Below, one piece after another: positions 8,723 through 16,628 of a stretch of 37,258 nt of DNA. Under the pieces are notes generated by a model, which worked only from the letters and a program-made list of their open reading frames with translations, searched no databases and was not told the origin of the DNA. The position numbers were made by a program, and so were the translations under genes. The stretch's first letter is position 1. The number at the start of each line of letters is the position of its first letter. Origin of the DNA: Ruminococcus sp. (GTDB lineage Bacteria > Bacillota > Clostridia > Oscillospirales > Ruminococcaceae); contig JAAVHJ010000060.1 of NCBI GenBank assembly GCA_014799805.1, forward strand, positions 1 through 37,258. Reading direction: 5' to 3'.

Positions 8723-9010
8723 ATGAGTGTTGTAATTGTTGGTGGAAATGACAGCATGACAAGGCAATATAAAGATATTTGCAAAGCTTATCAATGTCGT
8801 GCAAAAGTATTTACACAAATGCATGATGGATTGAAACATAAAATTGGTTCACCAGATTTACTAGTATTATTTACAGGTACAGTGTCACATAAAATGCTGA
8901 AAATTGCATTAAATGCCACTAGTAAAGATACTAGGGTTATTCGTTCACATACTAGCTCTGCAACAGCATTGCGAAATATTTTACAAGAACATACAGCTGG
9001 ATTTCATTAA
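8723..9010 (+). CDS. DUF2325 family protein
   Basis: A 95-residue protein matching DUF2325: MSVVIVGGNDSM start, a central PDLLVLFTGTVSHKMLKIAL and a C-terminal RSHTSSATALRNILQE. The family is short, cytoplasmic and of unknown biochemical function. The VIVGG start looks like a nucleotide-binding fold fragment, and the conserved FTGTVSHK/HTSSATAL pair is the family signature. It stands alone between a consensus promoter and a strong terminator. It shares its start-site element with the flavin electron-transfer operon at 32.9 kb, suggesting co-regulation. Confidence 0.85.
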   Translation: MSVVIVGGNDSMTRQYKDICKAYQCRAKVFTQMHDGLKHKIGSPDLLVLFTGTVSHKMLKIALNATSKDTRVIRSHTSSATALRNILQEHTAGFH

Positions 9011-9029
9011 AAATCCAGCTGATTATTTT
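8994..9029 (+). terminator. Terminator overlapping the end of the DUF2325 gene
   Basis: Perfect 11-bp stem CAGCTGGATTT (8994-9004) with AAATCCAGCTG (9011-9021), 6-base loop holding the stop codon, then ATTATTTTT. Confidence 0.85.
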
Positions 9030-9033
9030 TATA

Positions 9034-10074
9034 TTATTTTTTTTCTTGATTTTCTTGTAAATGCTTTTCGCAATTTTTTAATAATTCTTTTGCCGCTGGG
9101 TCGTTGGTTAATTCACAAATTACATGCAAATAAAATACAGCTTCTTGCCAATTTTTCTTTTCTACTGCCTGATTTGACATAGAAGTCACAGTATGCATAA
9201 TTTCTTCACAAGGACCATTTGGGATTTTATATTTTGCAAAGGCAGATAATACTTCTTCACGGGTTGGCGGTGCAATTTTTTTGCCCATAAGTTGAGAAAT
9301 ATTTTGTAATTCGCCACGGATTGCAGGGTGATTATAAAATATCATGCTTTCAAAATAAAATGCAATGGCACTTTCATAATCTTTCAGTTCTGTGCAGTAA
9401 TAGCCCATATTGGCATAGCATCTTGACAAAGCATAAGCTGACATGCAGACAGGAAGCGTTTCTTTAATTGTAATCAAAAGTTTTTGCTTTTCATGCATTA
9501 ATTTATATACTTCTGCAAGCTCAAATCTTGCGTCAGCACATACGGGATTAAATCGAATGGCTTCGTTTAATACTGGAATTGCTTCTTCCAAACGGCGAAC
9601 TTCTACCAGATTATAAGCGTGTAAGCCTAAATATAGCATAAAATCAAATGGAGCTTGTAATAAATTTTTTGTCGGATGATAGAGCTGATAATATAAATTA
9701 GATTCCAGTAAATTATGAAAACTGAAAAATCTTGCCGTTTCTGTTTCTTTATAATTTTCTATAATATGCTGATATAATTGCTTTGACAAAGTAAGCGATT
9801 TTGCTGTTTGATTTTGCAATCTAAGTCTATTCGCTTCACCATAAACTGCATCTAAACGGCGTTGACCAATATAAAGCAATTTATTTAAATATTCTGATTG
9901 TTCTTTTGGCATTTTACTCATCGCAAGTTCTGTTAGTGCATTCGCAACTTCTGCATTTTTCTGTGATGCATAAAAAGCAACCTGTTCTTTTAAGAACAAC
10001 ATGTCTTTTGTTAAATCACCTGTTAATTGTTTTTTGACAGATTCTATTATTTCATTTTTTTCTAACTCAGTCAT
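9034..10074 (-). CDS. TPR-like helical repeat protein
   Basis: A 346-residue cytoplasmic protein with no signal peptide. Residues ~165-260 carry tetratricopeptide-like repeats (EEAIPVLNEAIRFNPVCADARFELAEVYK; ALSRCYANMGYYCTELKDYESAIAFYFESMIFY), with a further helical pair near 300-335. TPR domains bind partner proteins. It is the third gene of a minus-strand operon after the 801-residue disordered protein and the small protein sharing that protein's C-terminal motif, so those two are the likely partners. AGAAAGG lies 12 bases before the ATG. No enzymatic motif is visible. Confidence 0.75.
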   Translation of the reverse strand: MTELEKNEIIESVKKQLTGDLTKDMLFLKEQVAFYASQKNAEVANALTELAMSKMPKEQSEYLNKLLYIGQRRLDAVYGEANRLRLQNQTAKSLTLSKQLYQHIIENYKETETARFFSFHNLLESNLYYQLYHPTKNLLQAPFDFMLYLGLHAYNLVEVRRLEEAIPVLNEAIRFNPVCADARFELAEVYKLMHEKQKLLITIKETLPVCMSAYALSRCYANMGYYCTELKDYESAIAFYFESMIFYNHPAIRGELQNISQLMGKKIAPPTREEVLSAFAKYKIPNGPCEEIMHTVTSMSNQAVEKKNWQEAVFYLHVICELTNDPAAKELLKNCEKHLQENQEKK

Positions 10075-10098
10075 AGTTAATTAAACCTTTCTGTTTTT

Positions 10099-10575
10099 TT
10101 ATTTTTTCTTTGTTCTGGGAGACCATTCCCTGTAGCCCTGAATTACAGGTTCATTTTTGGGTGTCTGATAAGAAGTCGTGTCTTGTCCAAGTCCATTCAG
10201 TGCGGACAGCACATCTCCTGCAACAGTTTGTGGTGGTGTTGGTAAATTTTCCTGAAAAGCCTGACTTGTGGGTATATTAGAATGTCCTGTAGCAACAGGA
10301 TTCTGCATAACAGGCTGGTGAAATAAAGCTGGCTGTGGATAAGCTTGTTGACGAGGTGATTCTATGACAACAGATGTTGCATCAGTTGTCATGCTAGCAA
10401 TTTCTAAATCACTTGCAATATCTGCAAGTTCTTTAATAAATTCAGCATCATCTTTTTTGTCAGCAAATAATTTCATAATATTTAATAATAATAACGTACC
10501 ATTTTTGGGGTCATTCATAAGCTGACTACGGATAGCGGCATGTACTGCCTCACGTTTCATAGCTGACATAGTCAT
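10099..10575 (-). CDS. Small protein with C-terminal VIQGYxEWxPR motif
   Basis: Unrecognised protein of about 158 residues. The start at 10575 (MTMSAMKREAV) or 10569 fits an AAAGGA site better than the in-frame ATG at 10599. The N-terminal ~70 residues are helical (AAIRSQLMNDPKNGTLLLLN). The middle is Pro/Gln-rich and probably disordered. The end, SALNGLGQDTTSYQTPK then EPVIQGYREWSPR, is closely mirrored at the C-terminus of the upstream 801-residue protein. The two are encoded in one operon, separated by a large inverted repeat. The shared tail suggests a common docking partner. Confidence 0.65.
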   Translation of the reverse strand: MTMSAMKREAVHAAIRSQLMNDPKNGTLLLLNIMKLFADKKDDAEFIKELADIASDLEIASMTTDATSVVIESPRQQAYPQPALFHQPVMQNPVATGHSNIPTSQAFQENLPTPPQTVAGDVLSALNGLGQDTTSYQTPKNEPVIQGYREWSPRTKKK

Positions 10576-10594
10576 TCTGTCCTTTCTGAATACA

Positions 10595-10645
10595 GGCAAT
10601 TATTTGCAGTTAGATTAAAAATTTAATTTTCTACAAATAATTGCC
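10595..10645 (-). repeat. Intercistronic inverted repeat
   Basis: GGCAATTATTTG (10595-10606) and CAAATAATTGCC (10634-10645) form a perfect 12-bp stem around a 27-base AT-rich loop. It lies between the 801-residue protein gene and the small-protein gene. There is no T-run after it on the coding strand, so it is more likely a processing or stability element than a terminator. Confidence 0.55.
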
Positions 10646-10674
10646 ACACATGATGTTAGATTTTATTTTTTATA

Positions 10675-13080
10675 TTATAAATTTTTTTTATGAAGACCTT
10701 TTTTAAAATCTGCAAGTTTTTTATCGTCTCTTTCTCTTGGTCGCCATTCTTTGTAACCTTGAATTACAGGTTCTTCTTCCTCTTTTTGAGGCTTATTAAA
10801 TGAACTGGTATCTGCACCCATTTGGCTTAAAGCGGAAGTAATATCTGTTAAGACTTCTACTTTTTTGCCTTGCTGGTCAAAAATATTTGTACCAGTTTGC
10901 GTGGCTGTTTTTGCAATTGCATTACGAACAGAATCAGGTATCACAGTATTTTGCCCAATTGTAGAAACACGAACCCCTTGTGAAACGGGTTGTTGTGGTG
11001 CAGGTGTTCCATAAGGAGCAGCTGTATGAACTGCAGGAGCAGGTGCAGGCTGTGGATAAACTGGTTGCTGTGGTGGTACATATTGTGGCTGTGAATAAGC
11101 AGGCTGATTATAAATCGGTTGCTGTGGGTAAACAGGTTGTTGTTGATACATAGGCTGATACCCCATAGAACCTATTGGCGGTGCAGAGAATGCATTGATA
11201 TCATCATCAGCAATTGTTGGCACTTCGGCAAGTGTAGGAACTTCTGGAATATCTGCATTTGCATCTGCTTCAAATGGATTAGATGGAATATCTGGCACAT
11301 TCGGAACATTTGGAATATCTAGTGTAGGAACACTTGGAATATCCAGTGCAGGAACATTTGGAATGTTGAGTTCAGGAACATTCGGAATGTCAAGTTCAGG
11401 AACATTTGAAATGCCTAAATTTTCTAAATTTGGCAAACTGAATTCTGGTACAGGCACTTTTGCAGCAGCGGCAGCATTCATTGCAGCGGTTGCAGCCTGA
11501 AGATTTCCAGCGGCGGCATTCATTGCAGCAGTTGCAGCCCGAATATCTTCCACAGTCAATTGATTTTCTTTTTTAGATGTTTTCACTGTTTCTTGTGGTA
11601 CATAGTCTTCCGTGTCCTCATCGTCATCATCATCAGAGGGGGCATAACTGGAACCATGATATTCTTCATCGTCATCATCATCATCAAAATAATCATCATC
11701 ATCATAGTCATCGTCGTCATCATCATCGTCATCATAATCTTCTAAACGTGTATTGACAACTCTAGACATATATTCAAATTCATCATCTTCTTTATTTTCT
11801 TCTTTTGGAGCCATTTCAAAACTATCCAATTCATCTGCGACAGGTTGTAAAACAGATTCTTTAATTACTTGTGTATTATTTAAAGATGAGGCGTTTAACT
11901 GTGGCACTTCCAAATTGTCAAAATCTGCAATAGCTGGCGTTTCTGGTTCTGTTGGTGCAGGTTGTATATTTTGTTCTTCCTTTTGCTTTTCTTCATTGAA
12001 TTTTTCAAGCAATTCTTGAAGCGTTTTTTCTTCTTTTTCAGAGCGTTTTTGACCAAATTCGGCTAAAATTTCTTCCATGCTAGTAATTGGTTTAGCTACA
12101 GGTTCTTGTGTTGGACTTAATATCGATTTTTCTTGTTCTGGAATTGCAAATTGTGCTAGTGTATCATCGACATCGATTGCGTTAAAATCCTGTGTAGATG
12201 CAGAATTTTCTACAGAGTTTGGTGTATCTGTATGATTTAATGCAAACTGTGCAAGCATATCATCGACATCAATTGCATTAGAATCTTGTGCAGGCGTAGA
12301 ATTTTCTACAGAGTTTAATATATCTGTATGATTTAATGCAAATGTATCATCGACATCAACCGCATTAGAATCTTGTGCAGGTGTGAAATTTTCTTCTGGC
12401 ACATTCGCATTTGGAATTGCAAATTGTGCTAACATATCATTCATTGCATCAGACGCTGTTTTATCTGCTTCTTGCTGTTCAGCTAGCACGTTTGGATTTT
12501 TACTATTATCAGATGCAAATGCTGCTGCGGTGGGATCTTCCTGTGTGCCAAGCATGAATTTTGAAAGCTCGTCATCCATTCCCATTGGATTTGCACTAGC
12601 AGGTGATTTTTGTTTTTTAGATGGTGGTACCCATTCTTCATATTGTGGCAAAAAGGAATCATCTAAGTCTGGTACATCTGGCACTGTGGGAGCAGGTTCT
12701 GGCTCTGATGGAGCAACTGGTGCAACAGGCTGTACAGGAGCTGGTGCTGGTGGTGGTGATACTGGCTGAATTCTTGGACGCTCCTGTCCTGTAGAGCTAG
12801 TATCTGGGGTACTCTCATAGTTAATTATTCCTTTTTTCTCAGCTTTTAATTTTTGTTTCATCGCCTTACGGTCACTTTTTAGAATTCTAGGCGTGAAATA
12901 ATTTTGACAATTCTGACAATTTACTTTGTCAAGAAAAACCATTAAATCTGAAAAATCTTCTGTACCAGCTGGTGATAACTGGCTTGCATTTTTCAATTTT
13001 GTTCTGCAACCAGTCGCTTTTTGATTCGCTGATGCATGAATCGTTCCATCTTTGGTATCACGATACAAAAAAAGTTGCAT
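10675..13080 (-). CDS. Large disordered Asp/Pro-rich protein with N-terminal Cys motif
   Basis: An 801-residue protein I cannot assign. The N-terminal ~80 residues look folded: MQLFLYRDTKDGTIHASANQ, then Cys25 and C55-x2-C58, a possible zinc knuckle, followed by a basic helix. The rest is low-complexity: a Pro/Val segment, several copies of an acidic short motif (VDDMLAQFAL, VDDTLAQFAIP, MEEILAEFG), an almost pure Asp/Tyr/Glu stretch around residues 445-490, Ala-rich helices, seven-residue LDIPNVP-type repeats around 550-610, and a Gln/Pro/Tyr-rich segment. It ends with EEPVIQGYKEWRPRE, shared with the next gene. No signal peptide or membrane segment is present. It may be a scaffold for the downstream TPR protein. 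Confidence 0.7.
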   Translation of the reverse strand: MQLFLYRDTKDGTIHASANQKATGCRTKLKNASQLSPAGTEDFSDLMVFLDKVNCQNCQNYFTPRILKSDRKAMKQKLKAEKKGIINYESTPDTSSTGQERPRIQPVSPPPAPAPVQPVAPVAPSEPEPAPTVPDVPDLDDSFLPQYEEWVPPSKKQKSPASANPMGMDDELSKFMLGTQEDPTAAAFASDNSKNPNVLAEQQEADKTASDAMNDMLAQFAIPNANVPEENFTPAQDSNAVDVDDTFALNHTDILNSVENSTPAQDSNAIDVDDMLAQFALNHTDTPNSVENSASTQDFNAIDVDDTLAQFAIPEQEKSILSPTQEPVAKPITSMEEILAEFGQKRSEKEEKTLQELLEKFNEEKQKEEQNIQPAPTEPETPAIADFDNLEVPQLNASSLNNTQVIKESVLQPVADELDSFEMAPKEENKEDDEFEYMSRVVNTRLEDYDDDDDDDDDYDDDDYFDDDDDDEEYHGSSYAPSDDDDDEDTEDYVPQETVKTSKKENQLTVEDIRAATAAMNAAAGNLQAATAAMNAAAAAKVPVPEFSLPNLENLGISNVPELDIPNVPELNIPNVPALDIPSVPTLDIPNVPNVPDIPSNPFEADANADIPEVPTLAEVPTIADDDINAFSAPPIGSMGYQPMYQQQPVYPQQPIYNQPAYSQPQYVPPQQPVYPQPAPAPAVHTAAPYGTPAPQQPVSQGVRVSTIGQNTVIPDSVRNAIAKTATQTGTNIFDQQGKKVEVLTDITSALSQMGADTSSFNKPQKEEEEPVIQGYKEWRPRERDDKKLADFKKGLHKKNL
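11285..11430 (-). repeat. Tandem coding repeat (LDIPNVP-type)
   Basis: About seven imperfect ~21-base units encode variants of NVPELDIPNVP in the 801-residue protein. The strand shadows on the plus side are long because of this repetition. Confidence 0.7.
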
Positions 13081-13154
13081 TGCAAAAATCCTCCTTTATG
13101 AATTTTGGTGCTAAAAATAATTAACTTGCACCTGATTTTTTATTGTTTATTTAT

Positions 13155-13183
13155 ATCATAACATATTTTTAGAAAAAAATCAA
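13155..13183 (-). promoter_or_regulatory. Promoter of the 801-residue protein/TPR operon
   Basis: Minus-strand TTGATT (13178-13183), 17 bases, TATGAT (13155-13160). It lies ~75 bases before the ATG. The rest of 13184-13289 is AT-rich with nothing recognisable. Confidence 0.6.
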
Positions 13184-13289
13184 CTGTTTTTTAAAGAAAA
13201 TCTAAAATTTACTGTTAGTATTATTTTGCTTAAAATATTAATCTTATAATTTGTTTGGCTATTATAATTTTAAAAAATAAAAAATAGCA

Positions 13290-13318
13290 TTGCATTTTTT
13301 TAGTAACTATGCTAAAAT
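13290..13318 (+). promoter_or_regulatory. Promoter of the flavin reductase-like gene
   Basis: TTGCAT (13290-13295), 17 bases, TAAAAT (13313-13318), 40 bases before the ATG. Confidence 0.55.
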
Positions 13319-13357
13319 ATAAAAAATAAATGATAAAAAAGGAGTTGCTTATAATAT

Positions 13358-13924
13358 ATGAGTAAAATAATCTGGAAAGGCAGTGCTTTGCTTGCACCTG
13401 TACCACCTGCACTTGTTACTTGCGGTACAATAGAAAATCCTAATGTTTTCACTGTGGCTTGGACAGGCATTGTCTGCACACATCCGCCAATGACATATAT
13501 TTCAATCAGACCAACAAGATATTCTTATGAAATAATTAAAAAATCAAAAGAATTTGTGATTAATTTGCCAACTTCATCTATGAGCAAAATTACAGATTTC
13601 TGTGGTATGAAATCTGGTGCAAAAATCAATAAAATTAAACACTGTAATTTAGAAATTTCTTCAGCTGGTATTGTAAAAGCACCTGTTTTAGTTCAATGTC
13701 CTGTTAGTTTAGAATGTCAGGTGATAGAAATTAAGCATCTTGGAACACATGATATGTTTTTAGCAAATATTCTTGCTGTACAAGTAGAAGAAAAATATCT
13801 TAATAGCAAAGGCAAATTAAATTTACAGCAAGCGGGATTATTGGCTTATGCACATGGAGAATATTTTGCATTGGGGAGAAAATGCGGTGATTTTGGATTT
13901 TCTGTCAAGAAAAAACGAAGATAA
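13358..13924 (+). CDS. Flavoredoxin/flavin reductase-like FMN-binding protein
   Basis: A 188-residue protein of the flavin reductase-like domain family (flavoredoxin type). It opens with KGSALLAPVPPALVTCGTIENPNVFTVAWTGIVCTHPPMTYISIRP, where the AWTG and PPM..ISI segments form the FMN site. It continues with SYEIIKKSKEFVINLPT and closes with HGEYFALGRKCGDFGFSVKKK. The family binds FMN and either transfers electrons or reduces flavins with NAD(P)H; the physiological partner is unknown. AAGGAG precedes the ATG. It is monocistronic, in front of the cellulase gene's own promoter. Confidence 0.88.
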   Translation: MSKIIWKGSALLAPVPPALVTCGTIENPNVFTVAWTGIVCTHPPMTYISIRPTRYSYEIIKKSKEFVINLPTSSMSKITDFCGMKSGAKINKIKHCNLEISSAGIVKAPVLVQCPVSLECQVIEIKHLGTHDMFLANILAVQVEEKYLNSKGKLNLQQAGLLAYAHGEYFALGRKCGDFGFSVKKKRR

Positions 13925-13954
13925 ATTAACTATGAATAAACTATATAAAATCTA

Positions 13955-13983
13955 TTGACATTTTTGAAAAAAAAGATTATAAT
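13955..13983 (+). promoter_or_regulatory. Promoter of the GH9 cellulase
   Basis: TTGACA (13955-13960), 17 bases, TATAAT (13978-13983), 36 bases before the ATG. Confidence 0.8.
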
Positions 13984-14018
13984 TAATATAAAATTATGAT
14001 TCTGAAAGGAGAAATTTT

Positions 14019-16460
14019 ATGAAGCGTTCCCTGAAAAATCGTATTCAGGCGTTTACAGCATCTGTTACAGTCTTAACAGCAAGTATGCTATCATGTTTTA
14101 GCTCTGTACAAGTAAATGCAGAATTGACAGAAAATGATAATTTTGCAAGATTATTGCAACATTCTATGTATTTCTATGATGCCAATATGTGTGGTTCTGG
14201 TGTTGAAGAAAATTGCCAATTATCATGGCGTGGTAATTGTCATACTTATGACGCACAAATACCATTACAGCCCATGAATGAAAAAAGCATTGGCACAAAT
14301 TTATCACAAAGTTTTATTGATAAATATAAAAATATTCTTGACCCTGACGGAGATGGCTATATTGACGTTGCAGGTGGTTTTCATGATGCAGGCGACCATG
14401 TAGAATTTGGTATGCCAGAAAATTATTCTGCGGCTGCGTTAGGCTGGGGCTATTATGAATTCCGTGATTCGTACCAAACAACTGGTCAGGATAGTCATAT
14501 TGAAACTTTATTGCGTTATTTTAATGATTATCTCATGAAATGCACTTTTTTAGATGAAAATAACACAGTGATTGCACATTGTTATCAAGTAGGTGATGGT
14601 GATATTGACCATGCATTATGGCAGTCTCCAGAAGTCGATACAATGGCACGACCTGCATTTTTCCTGACGGCTGATAAACCACAAACAGATTATGTTGCTT
14701 CTGCAGCGGCATCTCTGGCAATTAATTATTTAAATTTCAAAGATACTGACAAAGCATATGCTGAAAAATCACTGAAATATGCAAAAGCTTTATTCCAGTT
14801 TGCAAATGATAATCCAAAAGAATTATCTGATAATAGCGATGGACCTAAGCAATATTATAATTCCAGTAAATGGGAAGATGATTATGTCTGGGCAGGGGCA
14901 TGGCTGTATCTCTGCACAGAAGATGTGAGTTATTTAAATGCTATTTTGCCTTATGTAGATTATTATGCACCTTCAGGCTGGGCGTTCTGTTGGAATGATG
15001 TCTGGAGTGGTGCAAATACCATTCTTGGTATTATTGATTTAAAATATCCAGAATTGGATTTACAAAATATGTATCGTTCTGCACAAGGAAAAAATCAATA
15101 TGATGATGCGGATTTCTGGCTGGAAATTGATAAAGCAATTACTACTTGGGAAACAAAATATTCCACAAAGCAAAACTATGCATTTATGAGTCAATGGGGC
15201 AGTGCAAGATATGATACAGCGATGCAATTAGTGACATTAATTTATGATAAATATAAAAATAATGATAAACCGTCTTCAAGAAGTGACTGGGCAAAAAGTC
15301 AAATGGAATATTTGATGGGTGATAATGATATTAGCTATTTAGAGACAGACGGTTCAGAACATGGCAGCAGATGTTTTATTGTCGGTTTTAATGATAATTC
15401 TGTCAAATATCCCCATCATAGGGCAGCTTCTGGATTAACAAAATGTGAAGACCCTGCGGAACAAAGACATGTATTATATGGTGCTTTAGTTGGTGGACCT
15501 GACGGAAATGATGCACATAAAGATATTACTTCTGATTATATTTATAACGAAGTAACAATAGATTATAATGCTGCTTTTGTTGGTGCGGCAGCAGGTTTAT
15601 ATCATTTTTATGGAAGTCCAGATGATAAAATTGATGAAAATTTCCCGCCTGTAGAAGAAAATTCCAGTGAAAATGGCAGTAATAATTATTGGGTGGAAGC
15701 ATTCGCTGTAGATGAATTGAAAGATGATGGTTGCGGTGTGACAAAAATTTCTTTTATGGTAAGAACAGATTCTAATAAGCCATCTGATAAAATTTCAGTC
15801 AGATATTATTTTGATGCAAGTGAAATTAATAATATCAGCACTGTAGAGGCAAAAGAATTATACGACCAATCTAATATGGAAGCTTCAGAAGATGGTGCGG
15901 ATGGCATTATTTCACAGCCAAAACTTTATAAAAATAATATTTACTATGTAGAAATTTCATGGGATGGCTATAAAATTGCAAATTCAGGTAAAAAATATCA
16001 ATTTTCTATGGGTATGTATTATGGCGATAACTGGAATCCTGAAAATGATTATAGTCATCAGGATTTGCCAGTCTTATCTGATAATGCAATGTTCGGTGAT
16101 AATAACGAAGTCAAAACAGAATATATTTGTGTTTATGATGACGGTAAATTTGTAGGCGGTATTGAACCAGATGGTTCAACGCCTGTACAGGATACAAAAC
16201 CAGTTGAAACAACAGCTCCTACAGAAACAAATAATAATAATAATAATTTGCTTCTTGGTGATGCCAATCTTGATGGAACAGTTGATATTTTAGATATTAT
16301 TGTCATGAATAAAGTTATTTTAGGACAAAAAATTTTAAATGGGCAGGGGTTTTTAAATGCTGATTTAGATAAAAATAACATGATAGAATCACCTGAATCA
16401 CTTGCTGTTATGAAATTTATTGTGCAATTAATTACTGTTGATGAACTTGCAAATTTTTAA
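14019..16460 (+). CDS. Secreted GH9 endoglucanase with CBM3-like module and dockerin
   Basis: An 813-residue secreted protein: a signal peptide (cleavage probably after QVNA), a GH9 catalytic domain (~40-535), a CBM3-type beta module (~555-715, with EISWDGYKIANSGKKYQFSM and YYGDNWNPENDYS), a Thr/Asn-rich linker and a dockerin (~745-813). Catalytic residues are Asp123/Asp126 in GGFHDAGDHVEFG and Glu511 in NEVTIDYNAAF; the PHHRAASG signature is also present. The dockerin has two calcium-loop repeats (GDANLDGTVDILD; ADLDKNNMIESPE), the second less canonical. It should hydrolyse beta-1,4-glucan while docked to a cohesin scaffold. No scaffoldin gene is in the window. GAAAGGAG precedes the ATG. Confidence 0.95.
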   Translation: MKRSLKNRIQAFTASVTVLTASMLSCFSSVQVNAELTENDNFARLLQHSMYFYDANMCGSGVEENCQLSWRGNCHTYDAQIPLQPMNEKSIGTNLSQSFIDKYKNILDPDGDGYIDVAGGFHDAGDHVEFGMPENYSAAALGWGYYEFRDSYQTTGQDSHIETLLRYFNDYLMKCTFLDENNTVIAHCYQVGDGDIDHALWQSPEVDTMARPAFFLTADKPQTDYVASAAASLAINYLNFKDTDKAYAEKSLKYAKALFQFANDNPKELSDNSDGPKQYYNSSKWEDDYVWAGAWLYLCTEDVSYLNAILPYVDYYAPSGWAFCWNDVWSGANTILGIIDLKYPELDLQNMYRSAQGKNQYDDADFWLEIDKAITTWETKYSTKQNYAFMSQWGSARYDTAMQLVTLIYDKYKNNDKPSSRSDWAKSQMEYLMGDNDISYLETDGSEHGSRCFIVGFNDNSVKYPHHRAASGLTKCEDPAEQRHVLYGALVGGPDGNDAHKDITSDYIYNEVTIDYNAAFVGAAAGLYHFYGSPDDKIDENFPPVEENSSENGSNNYWVEAFAVDELKDDGCGVTKISFMVRTDSNKPSDKISVRYYFDASEINNISTVEAKELYDQSNMEASEDGADGIISQPKLYKNNIYYVEISWDGYKIANSGKKYQFSMGMYYGDNWNPENDYSHQDLPVLSDNAMFGDNNEVKTEYICVYDDGKFVGGIEPDGSTPVQDTKPVETTAPTETNNNNNNLLLGDANLDGTVDILDIIVMNKVILGQKILNGQGFLNADLDKNNMIESPESLAVMKFIVQLITVDELANF

Positions 16461-16473
16461 ATAATTTATTAAT

Positions 16474-16505
16474 AAAAATCCTTGCTAAAAAAGCAGGGAT
16501 TTTTT
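16474..16505 (+). terminator. Terminator after the GH9 gene
   Basis: Stem ATCCTTGC (16478-16485) with GCAGGGAT (16493-16500), A-rich before and a six-base T-run after. Confidence 0.85.
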
Positions 16506-16543
16506 GATTGTTATAATATTTTTCTGAAATTTCTAAAAAACAT

Positions 16544-16572
16544 TTGCCTTTTTTAAAAATATATGCTATAAT
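16544..16572 (+). promoter_or_regulatory. Promoter of purL
   Basis: TTGCCT (16544-16549), 17 bases, TATAAT (16567-16572). I found no purine or PRPP riboswitch in the ~50-base leader. Confidence 0.7.
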
Positions 16573-16628
16573 AAAAACAGCCAGCATTCGCTGTGTGAAT
16601 TATTAACGAAAAGGAGTTATATTATATT

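Noticed and set aside
8994-9029. Terminator for the TPR operon on the minus strand
   Set aside because: The hairpin is T-rich only on the plus-strand side. On the minus strand it is followed by TATGTTC.
11119-11745. Plus-strand open frames opposite the 801-residue protein
   Set aside because: They are shadows of the repetitive, stop-poor coding sequence, with no ribosome sites and low-complexity products.
16573-16628. Purine or PRPP riboswitch before purL
   Set aside because: The leader is only ~50 bases, too short for these classes, and contains just a small CAGC/GCTG stem.
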